Shown one piece after another: positions 1 to 10,500 of a stretch of DNA of 64,000 nucleotides; the first letter of the stretch is position 1; each line of letters starts with the position of its first letter. The notes beneath the pieces are model-generated. The model was not told the origin of the DNA. It searched no databases and worked only from the letters and a program-made list of their open reading frames with translations. The position numbers and the translations under genes are program-made. Source of the DNA: an uncultured Acidobacteriota bacterium (lineage in GTDB: Bacteria > Acidobacteriota > Terriglobia > Bryobacterales > Bryobacteraceae); NCBI GenBank assembly GCA_902826685.1, contig CADEFT010000006.1, forward strand, positions 62,001 to 126,000. Reading direction: 5' to 3'.

Positions 1-2073
1 CAGGGCAACCCCGCCGAAACCAGCACCATCCTGCCACGCGTCCGGCGGGGCCGCACTATCACGCTCGATTGGACCGAAGTCCTTAGCCCCTCCACCACGC
101 TCAACGTGCGGGCGGGCATGGCGCGCCTGGAAAATCTGTCGGGCAACGACGCCACGCTCGCCTTTAACCCCAGGGATCTCGGCCTGCCCGATTCGACGGT
201 TTCCCAAATGCTCCGGCCGCAATATCCTTTCATCGGCATGGGCACTTATATGTCGCAAGGCTCCGGTCCCAATACCCAGGCCGACGATACGTATACACTC
301 GGCGCCACCGGCGGCAAGGTCATCGGCACGCACGTGATGAAATTCGGCGTCGAAGCGCGCGAGTTCCGCACTAACGTGCAGGCTTATGGATCCTCGGGCG
401 GCAACTTCTCCTTCACGCGTCTCTGGACACAGGCCGATCCCAATCGCGCCGATGCTTTTTCCGGCAATGAGATCGCAAGCGCCCTGCTCGGCTACCCCGC
501 TTCCGGCAGCATCGACATTCCCATCATTCCCGCCTACACCAGCCGCTATTACGCCCTCTTCTTCCAGGACGATTGGAAGCTCACCCGCAAGCTGACACTC
601 AATCTCGGCCTGCGCTGGGATTACGAAACACCTATCGCCGAGCGTTACAACCGCCAGACCCGCGGCTTCGCTCTCGGCCAGGCGAGCCCCATCGCCAACC
701 AGGTCAAAGCCGCCGCCGGCCTCGCCAACTGCCCCGCCTGCGGTAATCTGACTGGCGGCCTGCTATATGCCGGCAGTGAAGGCGACGCCCGTTATGCTTT
801 CGTTCCCGACCGCAACAATTTCCAGCCGCGCATCGGCGTCGCTTACTCGCTCGACAACAACACCGTCCTGCGCGGCGGCTTCGGCATCTACTCCCTCGGC
901 CAATGGGCGCTTGGACCGAGCACCGGCTTCAGCCGATCCACGCCGATGATCACCACCGTCGATGGCCTCACTCCTTCTGGCTCGCTCTCTAATCCCTTCC
1001 CCGGCGGATTGCTGCGGCCCGTCGGTTCCACTCTCGGCACAGCCACCGACCTCGGTCTCGGCGTCACCTTCGCCTATTCCGACCGGCCCCTGCCCATCTC
1101 CAAGCAAGTCTCGTTCGGTTTCCAGCGCACTTTCCGCGGCGGCCTGCTGGCCGATGTTTCCTACGTGGGCAATTTCACCACGCGCCTGCCCGTCACCGCG
1201 CCTCTGAACTCCATTCCTGTCTCTGAACTCGGCAAGGCCGCCACCTATTACAGCGAGCGCGTGGCGAATCCCATGGCCGGCCTGCTGCCAAACAATGCCG
1301 CCCTCAACGGCGCGACGATTCCCCGCCAATCGCTCCTCACCGCCTTCCCGCAGTACTCCGCCGTCACCGCCTCCAACATCCCGGCCGGTAGAACCCGTTA
1401 CGACGCGCTGCAGATCAGCCTGCGCAAGCGCTTCTCAAACGGTTTGAATCTTCAGGCCAATTACATGGCCGCCAAGAATCTCGAACAATTGCAGCCGCTG
1501 AACCCGCAGGATATTTCAACCACCAACCTGCTGGAGCCGAATCTCGAAAAGCGCCTCACCATTTTCGATGTGCCGCAGAAACTCTCGTTCCTCGGCACGT
1601 ATGAACTGCCCTTCGGCCGCGGCCGCGTGCTCGGCGGCTGGCGCCTCGGCTGGAACTGGACCTTCCAGCGCGGCTTCCCCATCGATTTTCCGAACGCCGC
1701 GCCCCTGGCCGCCCGCAGCGCGAAACTGCCCTCGAACGAGCGCACGCTCGACCGCTGGTTCGATACCTCGCTGTTCCCGCGCGTCGCCGGACCCGCCCCC
1801 TTCACCCTGCGCAACTTCCCCACCCGCTTCCCCGACGTGCGCTACATGGGCTTTCTGAACTACGATTTCTCCATCGTCAAGGACATCCCCATCTTCCGCG
1901 ATCGCGTCAAAACGCAGGTGCGCGCCGACATCATCAATTCGCTCAACAGCCCTTACTTCACAGGCCTGGTGGGCAATCCGCCCAACGTCACCAGCGCCAA
2001 CTTCGGCCAGATCCGGCCGCAGCAGGATAACCAGCCGCGTACCGTTTATCTTGAATTCCGGATGACTTTCTAA
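1..2073 (+). CDS. TonB-dependent receptor (Oar-like), C-terminal part
   Basis: The frame is open from base 1, so the gene is cut by the window edge and about 690 codons of its 3' part are present. What remains is outer-membrane beta-barrel: alternating aromatic strands, the phrase LNLGLRWDYE that recurs almost exactly in the receptor at 7523-10726, and a terminal aromatic residue (ending FRMTF) typical of barrels inserted by the BAM machinery. The signal peptide, the carboxypeptidase-regulatory-like domain and the plug expected for this family lie upstream of the window. In Acidobacteria these proteins are probably TonB-driven transporters or surface receptors; the substrate cannot be read from sequence. 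The next gene starts 4 bp after the stop, so the two may be co-transcribed. Confidence 0.88.
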   Translation, partial: QGNPAETSTILPRVRRGRTITLDWTEVLSPSTTLNVRAGMARLENLSGNDATLAFNPRDLGLPDSTVSQMLRPQYPFIGMGTYMSQGSGPNTQADDTYTLGATGGKVIGTHVMKFGVEAREFRTNVQAYGSSGGNFSFTRLWTQADPNRADAFSGNEIASALLGYPASGSIDIPIIPAYTSRYYALFFQDDWKLTRKLTLNLGLRWDYETPIAERYNRQTRGFALGQASPIANQVKAAAGLANCPACGNLTGGLLYAGSEGDARYAFVPDRNNFQPRIGVAYSLDNNTVLRGGFGIYSLGQWALGPSTGFSRSTPMITTVDGLTPSGSLSNPFPGGLLRPVGSTLGTATDLGLGVTFAYSDRPLPISKQVSFGFQRTFRGGLLADVSYVGNFTTRLPVTAPLNSIPVSELGKAATYYSERVANPMAGLLPNNAALNGATIPRQSLLTAFPQYSAVTASNIPAGRTRYDALQISLRKRFSNGLNLQANYMAAKNLEQLQPLNPQDISTTNLLEPNLEKRLTIFDVPQKLSFLGTYELPFGRGRVLGGWRLGWNWTFQRGFPIDFPNAAPLAARSAKLPSNERTLDRWFDTSLFPRVAGPAPFTLRNFPTRFPDVRYMGFLNYDFSIVKDIPIFRDRVKTQVRADIINSLNSPYFTGLVGNPPNVTSANFGQIRPQQDNQPRTVYLEFRMTF

Positions 2074-2077
2074 CGCC

Positions 2078-3295
2078 ATGACTGAGAAACCCTGGTTCTG
2101 GTGCTTGTTCGGAGCGGTCACCATGTCGCTCGGCTGGGGCTTGCGCGGCTACATCGGCGGCGGATTCCTCGGCGCCATGATACCCGGCACCATGATCGCC
2201 CTGGTTCTCTGCCTGCTGCTCGGCCGTGAGGAAGACGCCGGCTACATCGCCGCGTTCGGCGCCATCGGCATCGGCTTCGGCGGGCAGGAAACCTACGGCC
2301 AAACCGTCGGCCTCAGCTTCCTTCCCGAAACCTACGCCTGGGCCATTCTCGGCTTCGCCATCAAAGGGGCGGTCTGGGGATTGCTCGGCGGCGCGGTCAT
2401 GGCCATCGCCTTCTCGGCGCGCCGCGACATCAGCGTTGCCATGGGCCTCATGGTAGCCGCCACCTGGACCGGCTGGAAACTGCTGAACGAACCCAAGCTC
2501 ATTTATTTTTCCAATCGCCTCGACCGGCCGCGCGCCGAACTTTGGTTCGGCCTTTTCCTCGGGGCCCTGGCGCTTCTTGCCTGGCTCAGCCGCACGGGCG
2601 TGGGCCGGCTCCCTTTGCGCTTCGCGCTTTGGGGCGGACTCGGCGGCGGTATCGGCTTCGCCTCCGGCGCCGCGCTTCAGGTCTGGGGCCGCGGCGTCGA
2701 TCCGCATTTCGCCGTCGGCTGGTGGAAGATGATGGAGTTCACTTTCGGCGCCTGCCTCGGCGCGGCCTTCGCCTTCTGCGCCTGGCGCCATCGCGACGAA
2801 CTCGCCCCGCGCCCATCGAACTTCACCTTTCCGCCCTCCTGGATCGAGTCCGCCGCCGCCGCGCTGGCGGCCATCGCCTTCACCATCGTTCTGCCACCCC
2901 TGATCCCTTCGCGCCTGCCGCAGACGATCGCCGGAGCCTGCCTGCTCGCCCTGCTCCCCTATTGGCGCAAACTGAGTTGGCACGCCGCGATTACGGCCAC
3001 TTACTGCGCCTTCGCCATCGACCTGCAGCGCAACCGTCCGGAATACGCGGCCACGGGCATGTGGATCTTCATCGTCGTCACCACGGCGCTGGTGGCCCTG
3101 CTGGTGGCCCGCCACGCACGCGTCCAAATCATGTTCCTGCTGCTGGTCGTCACCTCCACCGGCATGGCGCTGTTGAAGCAATTTCTGCCGCCCTGGCCCG
3201 AACGCCAGCAAGCCGCCACGCAGTTGGTCTTCGTCGCCCTGGCACTGCTGGCGGCGGCGGCCATCCGGTCGATGCCCAAACAACGCACGGCATGA
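2078..3295 (+). CDS. Polytopic membrane protein of unknown function
   Basis: A 405-residue, glycine- and alanine-rich protein with about ten hydrophobic segments spread over its full length. Examples are around residues 7-25, 31-48, 83-105, 112-130, 150-168 and several in the last 150 residues. It is an integral inner-membrane protein with no soluble catalytic domain. I do not recognise the family. Conserved-looking polar or aromatic clusters in the loops include GLRGYIGG near the N-terminus, GGQETYGQ near residue 70 and GWWKMMEF near residue 212. The ATG lies 4 bp after the receptor stop, and its TGA overlaps the ATG of the regulator downstream (ATGA), which suggests translational coupling. 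It could be a transporter or a sensor for that regulator; neither is shown. Confidence 0.75.
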   Translation: MTEKPWFWCLFGAVTMSLGWGLRGYIGGGFLGAMIPGTMIALVLCLLLGREEDAGYIAAFGAIGIGFGGQETYGQTVGLSFLPETYAWAILGFAIKGAVWGLLGGAVMAIAFSARRDISVAMGLMVAATWTGWKLLNEPKLIYFSNRLDRPRAELWFGLFLGALALLAWLSRTGVGRLPLRFALWGGLGGGIGFASGAALQVWGRGVDPHFAVGWWKMMEFTFGACLGAAFAFCAWRHRDELAPRPSNFTFPPSWIESAAAALAAIAFTIVLPPLIPSRLPQTIAGACLLALLPYWRKLSWHAAITATYCAFAIDLQRNRPEYAATGMWIFIVVTTALVALLVARHARVQIMFLLLVVTSTGMALLKQFLPPWPERQQAATQLVFVALALLAAAAIRSMPKQRTA

Positions 3296-4632
3296 CCGGC
3301 AGCCTGCTGATCGTCGACGACGAACCCGCCGCGCGCTTTGCCGCCGCCAAAGTTTTTGAGTCGCTCTACACCGTCGCCGAAGCCGATTCCGTCGAACAGG
3401 CTCGCCAGCGTCTGCGTCAATCGCCGCCCGACGTCATCCTGCTCGACTACACCATGCCAGGCGAGGACGGCATGGTGCTGCTGGCGGAACTGGCCGCCTC
3501 GCCCGCGTCGCCCGCCGTTATCATGCTTACCGCCTATGGCTCCGAGCGCATCGCCGTCGAAGCCATCAAGTCGGGCGCCTACGACTATCTGCCCAAGCCC
3601 TACGACATCGACGAGCTTCGCGTCGCCGTCGCCCGCGCCATCGAGCATCAATCCCTGCGCCGCGAACTGGCCGACCTTCGCACGCGGCTTTCGGGCGAAG
3701 GCCAGTTCGGCCGCATGGTGGGCGAATCGGCCGTCATGCGCGCCGTCTTTCTGGCCGCCGAGCGCGTCGCCGAAACGGATCTGCCCGTGCTCATCCTCGG
3801 CGAAAGCGGGACGGGCAAAGATCTGCTGGCCCAGGAAATCCACGCCCGCAGCCTTCGCGCCCGCGCCCGCTTCATCGCCGTCAACTGCGCCGCACTGCCG
3901 GAGAACCTGGTGGAAAGCGAACTGTTCGGCTATGAAAAAGGAGCCTTCACCGGCGCTCTTGCGGCCCGCGCGGGTAAATTCGAACAGGCCCACCAGGGCA
4001 CCCTCTTCCTCGACGAAATCGGCGACATGACCGCCGCGACGCAAGCCAAGATCCTGCGCGCCGCCGAGTCCGGCGCGGTCGAGCGGCTGGGCGGCGCCAG
4101 GTCCATCGGCGTCGACACGCGCCTCATCGCCGCCACCAACCAGAACCTTGAAGCCGCCATCAAGGAAGGCAAATTCCGCCAGGATCTCTATTTCCGTCTC
4201 GCCGGCATGACGCTCTCTCTTCCGCCCCTGCGCCAGCGCCCCGAAGATATCCCGCTGTTGGTCGAACGTTTCTGGCAAAGCCTGACCCAGAAGTACCGGC
4301 GCGACCCGCCGCCGCTCACTCCCGAGACGCATCGAAAGCTGGCCGCGCAGCCCTGGCCCGGGAATATCCGCCAATTGCGCAGCACCGTCGAGCGGCTGTT
4401 CGTTTTCGGAGGCGACCTCGCCGCCGCGCTCGACCCCGCTCCCGCCGCCGCCGGCGAGCCCTACTTCTCCGAACCTTCCTACCGCGAGGCGCGCCGCCTG
4501 TTCGAAGCCGAGTACCTCACCCGCAAACTGCGCGAAAACGGCGGCAACGTCACCCGGACGGCGGCCGCGATCGGCCTGGAACGTCAGAGTTTACAGGAGA
4601 AAATCCGCCAACTCGGCATCAGCCGGGATTAA
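3292..4632 (+). CDS. NtrC-family sigma-54-dependent response regulator
   Basis: A 446-residue three-domain activator. The receiver domain (about 1-120) has the acidic pair near residue 9, phospho-acceptor D52 in LLDYTMPG, and the conserved Lys in LPKPYD. The AAA+ domain (about 145-375) carries Walker A GESGTGKD (170-177), the sigma-54 contact loop GAFTGA (217-222) and Walker B LFLDEIGD. A Fis-type helix-turn-helix forms the last 40 residues (NVTRTAAAIGLERQSLQEKI). The frame is open far upstream, but ATG 3292 overlaps the previous stop as ATGA and begins exactly where the receiver fold begins. By family it opens sigma-54 promoters when phosphorylated. No histidine kinase is adjacent, so its partner is unknown; the membrane protein upstream has no kinase domain. 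Confidence 0.93.
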   Translation: MTGSLLIVDDEPAARFAAAKVFESLYTVAEADSVEQARQRLRQSPPDVILLDYTMPGEDGMVLLAELAASPASPAVIMLTAYGSERIAVEAIKSGAYDYLPKPYDIDELRVAVARAIEHQSLRRELADLRTRLSGEGQFGRMVGESAVMRAVFLAAERVAETDLPVLILGESGTGKDLLAQEIHARSLRARARFIAVNCAALPENLVESELFGYEKGAFTGALAARAGKFEQAHQGTLFLDEIGDMTAATQAKILRAAESGAVERLGGARSIGVDTRLIAATNQNLEAAIKEGKFRQDLYFRLAGMTLSLPPLRQRPEDIPLLVERFWQSLTQKYRRDPPPLTPETHRKLAAQPWPGNIRQLRSTVERLFVFGGDLAAALDPAPAAAGEPYFSEPSYREARRLFEAEYLTRKLRENGGNVTRTAAAIGLERQSLQEKIRQLGISRD

Positions 4633-4661
4633 AATCGAAGGGAAGGCATCACCCTCCCGCC

Positions 4662-6680
4662 ATGCAGAAACGATATCTTTATGTCCTCGCCGCGGCCGCT
4701 CTGACCCTGACCGCCGCGCCGAAGCTGTCGCTCAAAACGGAACTCACCGAGAGCTGTAAGCCCTGCGATGACTTCTTCCAGTACGTCAACCAGAAGTGGC
4801 TCGACCAGCATCCCATCCCGGCCGAACAGGCGCGATGGGGGCAGTTTGACGCGCTCATCGAAGCCAATCAGGAGCGGCTCAAGGTCATCCTCGACGACAT
4901 GAGCGCGCGCGGGAAAGCGGGTAAGCTCACCAAGGCGTCGAACGAAGAGAAACTGGCCGCCTACTTTTCCAGTTGCATGGACACCGCCGCCATTGAGGCG
5001 CGCGGAACCGCGCCCGTCAAACCTTATCTCGATCGCATCGCCGCCATCGACGGCCGCGCCTCGCTCGTTCAGACGCTGATCCTCCTGCAGGATGCGGGCG
5101 TGCCCGCGGCCATCGGCCTCGGCGCCAGCCCCGATTTCAAAAGCCCCGAAGAGATGATCGCCTGGGTTTCGCCCACCGGCCTCTCCCTGCCCGACCGCGA
5201 CTACTATCTGAAATCCGACGATCGCAGCGGCAAGATCCGTGAGGCGTTCCTGGCTCATGCCGCGCGCATGCACCAGTTGCTCGGCCTCAGCCCCGCCGAG
5301 GCGCAAGCCGCCGCCAAGCAAGTCCTCGCCTTCGAAACGCGGCTCGCCGAACCTATGCTCTCGCGCACCGAGCGCCGCGACCCTTACAAGATCTCCAACC
5401 GCACCACTCTCGCCGCCGTCGAAAAGGTGGCTCCTTCTTACGATTGGGGCGCCCTGCTCGATCACAACTCCGTCGCGCGTTCGGCGCCCATCAATCTCAG
5501 CGAGCCGAAGTACATGGCCGCTCTCGAAAAGGAACTCAACGGCGATCTGTCCGATTGGAAAGCCTACCTGCGCTGGCGTGTCCTCGCCGTCACCGCCGAT
5601 GAGTTGCCCGAAGCCTTCGACAAGGAGAAGTTCGAATTTGAAAAGGTGCTCACCGGTGTCAAGGAGCAGAAGCCGCGCTGGAAGCGCTGCGTCTCGGCAA
5701 CCGACATGATGCTCGGCGAAGCGCTCGGCCAGTCCTACATCAAGAAGCATTTCCCGCCCGCCTCGAAGAAGCGCATGGATCAACTGGTCGGCAACCTGCG
5801 CGCCACCCTGGCCGATGAGTTGGGCAAGGCCGATTGGCTCTCCGCCGAAACACGAACACAGGCGCAGGAGAAGCTATCGAAAATCGGTCTCAAGATCGGC
5901 TACCCCGACAAGTGGAAGAACTATTCGGCGCTTTCCATCGATTCCGGCAAGTATTTTGAGAATAACCGCGCCGGCGGCCTTTTCGAACACAAGCTGGATC
6001 TCGCCAAAATCGGCAAACCCATCGACAAGACCGAGTGGGGCATGACGCCGCCCACCGTCAACGCCTACTACAGTCCGCTGTTCAACGAGATCGCCTTCCC
6101 GGCCGGCATCCTGATGCCGCCGTTCTTTGACGGCAATGAAGACGACGCGATGAACTATGGCGGCATCGGCGCCGTCATCGGACATGAGATCGGCCATGGC
6201 TTCGACGACAAGGGCTCGCAGTTCGACGCCTATGGCAAGCTCCGCAACTGGTGGACCGAAGCCGACCGCAAGAAGTTCGAAGAGCGCTCGGTCTCCTGCA
6301 TCGTCAATCAATTCGATTCCTTCGAAGTCCTGCCGGGCGCGCGCCACAACGGCAAGCTGGTGACCGGCGAAGCCCTCGGCGACGTTGGCGGACTGGCGCT
6401 TGCCTTCAAAGCCTACCAGCGTTCGCTCAACGGAAAGAAGTCGCCCGTCATCGATGGACTGACGGGCGAGCAGCGCCTGTTCATCTCTTTCGGCCGCATC
6501 TGGGCGCAGCAGGCGCGCGAGGAGTACAAGCGTCTGCGGCTGCAGACCGATCCGCATCCGCTCGCCTATTACCGCGTGATGGAAACGCTCAAGAACACGC
6601 CGGAATTTCACAAGGCGTTCGGATGCAAACAGGGCGACCCAATGGTCCGCCCGGCCGAGAAACAGTGCCGGCTCTGGTAG
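4662..6680 (+). CDS. M13 family (neprilysin/PepO-type) zinc metallopeptidase
   Basis: 672 residues, the usual length for bacterial M13 peptidases. A short hydrophobic signal segment (about 2-18) is followed by an N-domain beginning with the family-like CKPCDDFFQYVN. The catalytic domain has substrate-binding NAYYSP, zinc motif HEIGH (508-512) and the third zinc ligand E570 in GEALGDVGG; the usual second residue Asn of GEN is Ala here. The protein ends in CRLW, close to the C-terminal CxxW of the family. It should degrade short peptides in the periplasm or outside the cell. The start is ATG 4662, 29 bp after the regulator gene. The 3' end overlaps the likely GTG start of the next gene by 16 bp. 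Confidence 0.95.
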   Translation: MQKRYLYVLAAAALTLTAAPKLSLKTELTESCKPCDDFFQYVNQKWLDQHPIPAEQARWGQFDALIEANQERLKVILDDMSARGKAGKLTKASNEEKLAAYFSSCMDTAAIEARGTAPVKPYLDRIAAIDGRASLVQTLILLQDAGVPAAIGLGASPDFKSPEEMIAWVSPTGLSLPDRDYYLKSDDRSGKIREAFLAHAARMHQLLGLSPAEAQAAAKQVLAFETRLAEPMLSRTERRDPYKISNRTTLAAVEKVAPSYDWGALLDHNSVARSAPINLSEPKYMAALEKELNGDLSDWKAYLRWRVLAVTADELPEAFDKEKFEFEKVLTGVKEQKPRWKRCVSATDMMLGEALGQSYIKKHFPPASKKRMDQLVGNLRATLADELGKADWLSAETRTQAQEKLSKIGLKIGYPDKWKNYSALSIDSGKYFENNRAGGLFEHKLDLAKIGKPIDKTEWGMTPPTVNAYYSPLFNEIAFPAGILMPPFFDGNEDDAMNYGGIGAVIGHEIGHGFDDKGSQFDAYGKLRNWWTEADRKKFEERSVSCIVNQFDSFEVLPGARHNGKLVTGEALGDVGGLALAFKAYQRSLNGKKSPVIDGLTGEQRLFISFGRIWAQQAREEYKRLRLQTDPHPLAYYRVMETLKNTPEFHKAFGCKQGDPMVRPAEKQCRLW

Positions 6681-7516
6681 TCTGGGCCGCGGCCTGGCTG
6701 CTTGCCCCGACGGCCGAGCAGCGAGCCATTGAACATCTGGCGCGCGAAGTGCCGTCGTGGTTCCGCGAGAACAAATGCTTTTCCTGCCACAATAACGGCG
6801 ACGGCGCCCGCGCGCTTTCCCTCGCCAGGCGGAAAGGATCGCCGGTTGCTTCCGCGGCTCTCGCGGATACCACCGCCTGGCTGCTCGCGCCTGCTCGCTG
6901 GGAATCGAATCACGGCGACCCCAAGTTCAGCGATAAGAAACTCGCGCGCCTCCAGTTTGCCGCCGCGCTATCCGAGTTGCCAGACAGCGGCCAGGCTCTG
7001 AGGCAAGCCGCCGCGATGCTGGCGAACGATCAACGGGAGGATGGCTCGTGGACAGGCGACGCGGGCGCTCCCGCAGGCTCGCCCGTCACCTATAACGCCG
7101 CGCTGGCGACCTACCTCGCCCGGAAAGTTCTGCTACAGGCCGCGGAGCCGCGCTTCGACGAGCCGGTCGCCCGCGCCACCCGATGGCTTGAGTCGAAAGC
7201 CATCGCCAACACGCCCGACGCCGCCGCCATCGCCCTCGCCACGGGGAGCGAAGCCGCACGCCAGTGGCTTCGCGCCGCTCAAAATCAGGATGGGGGCTGG
7301 GGTCCCGCGCCGAAAATGCCGTCGGAAGTTTTTGACACGTCTTTGGCGTTACTGGCGTTGGGCCGGAACGCGAAAGCCCGCGCCTACCTGCTGCGCTCGC
7401 AGCTCGACGCCGGCGGCTGGCCCGAAACCACGCGGCCATCGGGAGGCCAAAGCTACGCCCAGCACATCTCGACTACGGCCTGGGCCCTTATCGCCTTGCT
7501 CGAAACCGCGCGCTGA
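6665..7516 (+). CDS. Terpene-cyclase-toroid (prenyltransferase/squalene-oxidase repeat) protein with CXXCH motif
   Basis: A protein of 283 residues if read from GTG 6665, which directly starts a signal-like segment (PALVVWAAAWLLAP). ATG 6623 is an in-frame alternative that would overlap the peptidase gene more. Residues 38-42 are CFSCH, a haem c attachment motif (CXXCH). The rest is alpha/alpha-toroid repeat with QW-like motifs QREDGSW, QNQDGGWG and LDAGGWPET, as in squalene-hopene cyclases and prenyltransferases. It is less than half the size of a true cyclase and I see no DXDD catalytic motif, so an enzymatic cyclase role is unlikely. A secreted, possibly haem-binding repeat protein is a better description. 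It overlaps the peptidase gene by 16 bp and ends 6 bp before a convergent receptor gene. Confidence 0.75.
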   Translation: MPALVVWAAAWLLAPTAEQRAIEHLAREVPSWFRENKCFSCHNNGDGARALSLARRKGSPVASAALADTTAWLLAPARWESNHGDPKFSDKKLARLQFAAALSELPDSGQALRQAAAMLANDQREDGSWTGDAGAPAGSPVTYNAALATYLARKVLLQAAEPRFDEPVARATRWLESKAIANTPDAAAIALATGSEAARQWLRAAQNQDGGWGPAPKMPSEVFDTSLALLALGRNAKARAYLLRSQLDAGGWPETTRPSGGQSYAQHISTTAWALIALLETAR

Positions 7517-7522
7517 GAGTTT

Positions 7523-10500
7523 TCAGAAAAGGTACTTCAGCGCCACCTGCACCTGCCGCGCCGCGCCGGCGCTCAGAATCCGTCCCGCGTTGGCGGCCGA
7601 TACGTTCGCCACCGGATTGCCCAGGTTCACCCAGTTCGGGAAATTGAACGCTTCGGCGCGAAACTGCAGACGATGCTTCTCCCACAGCTCGAAATGCTTC
7701 ATGAGAGACAGATCCCATTGGCGGTTGCCCGGCCCGTAGAAAACGTTGCGGCCTAGCGTCCCGATGCGGCCGGGATCGGCGGCGGCGAACGCACCGGGAT
7801 TGTAATAGCCGGCGATCTGCCGCTCGCGCGACGCGCCGGATGCGAGCGCCGGATCGCCCGCCAGATTCGGACGGTCGTTGGCGTTGCCATCCAGGTTCGT
7901 ATCGCGGCCGGCGGTCAGCGTGAACGGCGATCCGGATTGAAAACGCAGAATGCCGTTCAATTGCCACCCGCCCAAAGCGCCGCGCACCAGCCCGCCTGCA
8001 TTGTTGAGGCGCGGCAACTCCCACACCCAACTCGTATTCAGCACATGGCGGATGTCGAAGTTCGATGGGCCGCGCTCGATGCGCCGGCTCACGTTGTCGA
8101 CCAGCGTCACATTGCTCGGGCCGGTGATGTCGATGCTGGCATCGTCGAGCGACTTCGACCACGTGTAGTTGCCAACGAAACTGAAGCTGCGCGAAAAGCG
8201 GCGGTTGAGGCTCAACTGCAGCGCCTGATAGCTCGAATTGGCCGCGCTCTCAATCAACCCGATCTGCGCGAACGTGCCCGGCAGATAGGGCCGCCGGGCG
8301 TTGATGTTGCCTGCCGTCGCGTTCGCCGCAAACACGGGCGCGTTGTAGTCGCGCATGTACGGCAGCTTGCGCGCGGTATTGCCCACGAAAGCCGCCGTCA
8401 CCGCCGTGCTCTTTTCCACCTGCTGCTCGATGGAGAAGCTGTACTGCTGCACGTAAGGATTACGGAACGCCGATTCGAAATTACTCACCGTCGCCGGCGT
8501 GGTGAATCGCGGATTGGCCGCGTTGAAATTCACCGGATAGGGACTGCCGCCCGGTGTCGCCGACCAGGGATCCACCAGCGAAGGCGTGCCGAAGACCGTC
8601 ACATCCACCAGCCACGGTTGTCCCTGCGCGTTGCTTGTGATGTTGGCGAAACCGGTCGCGTAGTAAATCCCCCATCCGCCTCGAATCGCCGTCTTGCCGT
8701 TGCCAAATACATCGAGGGCGAAGCCCACGCGAGGCGCCCAGTCGTTCTTATCGGTCTGCACGATTCCTCTTGGAATGTCCGCATCGCCCGGGAACACCAG
8801 GCCCAGCGGCGCCTGCGGGAAGACCGCCGAGCGCTGTCCGAAGCGGAATCCCTGCACTTCATCGCGATGAGAAAGGAACGGCTGGTTCAGTTCGTACCGC
8901 AGGCCCAGGTTCAGCGTCAGCCGCCTGGTGACGCGCCAGTCGTCCTGCGCGAAAAAATGGTAGCTGCCGGACCGGAACCGCCGATCGTTGCCATTGTTCT
9001 GCCGGAAACTGGCCGCGCGACCCAGGTAGAAATCGGCCAGCACGTTGCGCGTAAACTGGGGCTGAAACCGCACCTGTCCCGACCCAAGCCAGTTGCCCTC
9101 CTCGACAAACTTGGTCCACAGGCCCCACGCTCCCGCTTTCACCGTGTGAGCGCCGCGCGTCCACGTCGCCACTTCCGACAGGTTGTAGGAGCGCTGGTCG
9201 AAATTCGACTCGCCGAACGTCCCCATCTGCCACCGCCCGGTGATGAACAACTGCGGCGGCCGCTTTGGCAGCGATCCGAACGCCACCCGGCTTCCAAAGT
9301 CGTCCCACGAATCCCGCACCTGCGAAAGCAGCGACGAAACGCGCTGTGTGTAGCTGAACCGGAGCTGGTTCAACAGGCTGCTTGTCACGATCCAGTCATG
9401 CCCGCCCAGGCCGTTGTTCTGGCTCAGCACCGTTTGATTCACGCCGTAGCGCGGAACCTGCGTCGCGCTGGCGAAAGGATCGAGTCCCGTCCCGCGCAGC
9501 AAAAACATCGTTCCATACAAACGGTGATTCGACGTGAGCTGATGGTCGAGCCGGCCGACGTACTGCGGCTCATCGTTGCGCCGCGAACCGCCAGCCTCCA
9601 GCCGCCCATCCGCGGTGGTGGGCAGCGGCACGAACCGGCTCACGATGTTCGCCGCCACAGGATCGAAACGCGAGAGCGGAATGCGTGCGGTGGGAAACGG
9701 CTGGTTGTTGGCATCGGGATCGACTGGCCTCTGCGCCGCCGTAGCCGCCGAGAAATCGCCCGCCCGCTCGGCCGCCGTCGGCGTCAGCCCCGCGTTTGTG
9801 AACGCATTCTGGCGGATCAAAATATTCTGATAGGAGAAAAACCAGAACGTCCGGTTGCGGCCGTTGTAAAGCCTGGGCAGCACCAGCGGGCCGCCGATAG
9901 ATCCGCCGAACTGGTTCTGGCGCAGCGTATTCACCACCGGCTGAAAATAGTTCCGCGCATTCAGCTTGTCGTTGCGCAGGAAGTGGAACAGCGATCCGTG
10001 CAGGGCGTTGGTCCCGCTCTTGGTCACCACGTTCACCACCGCACCCGGCGACCGGCCGAACTCCGCGCTGAACGTGGAGGTCAGAATGCGGAACTGGTCC
10101 ACCGCCTCCGGATTCGGCGCCGCGTTCCCCGTATTGCGCCACAAATCGTTATTGAACGCGCCGTCGAGCAGAAACGTGCTCTGCCGCTGCCGGTTCCCAT
10201 TCACGTTCAGCGTATTGCCATCGTTGTCCTGCACGGTGGTGGTGCGCGAAGTCGTGATGCCCGGAAGCGTCAGCGCCAGATCGTAAACGTTGCGCCCGTT
10301 GAGCGGCAAATCGTTCACGCGGCGCGTGTCGACGGTTCCGCCAATCTGGGCTTCGCGCGTTTCCACCGGCGGCGGCGCTCCCGTCACCTCAATCCGCTCG
10401 GCCGCGGCGCCCACTTCGAGCGTAATGCCGGCTTTCACGTTGCGGTTCACTTCGAGCCCCACTCCCGTCCGCACGAAAGTCTTGAAACCCTGAAAACTCG

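Noticed and set aside
2542..3291. Upstream extension of the first NtrC-type regulator
   Set aside because: The extension overlaps the membrane protein gene in another frame and is Arg/Pro-rich. The receiver domain starts exactly at ATG 3292.
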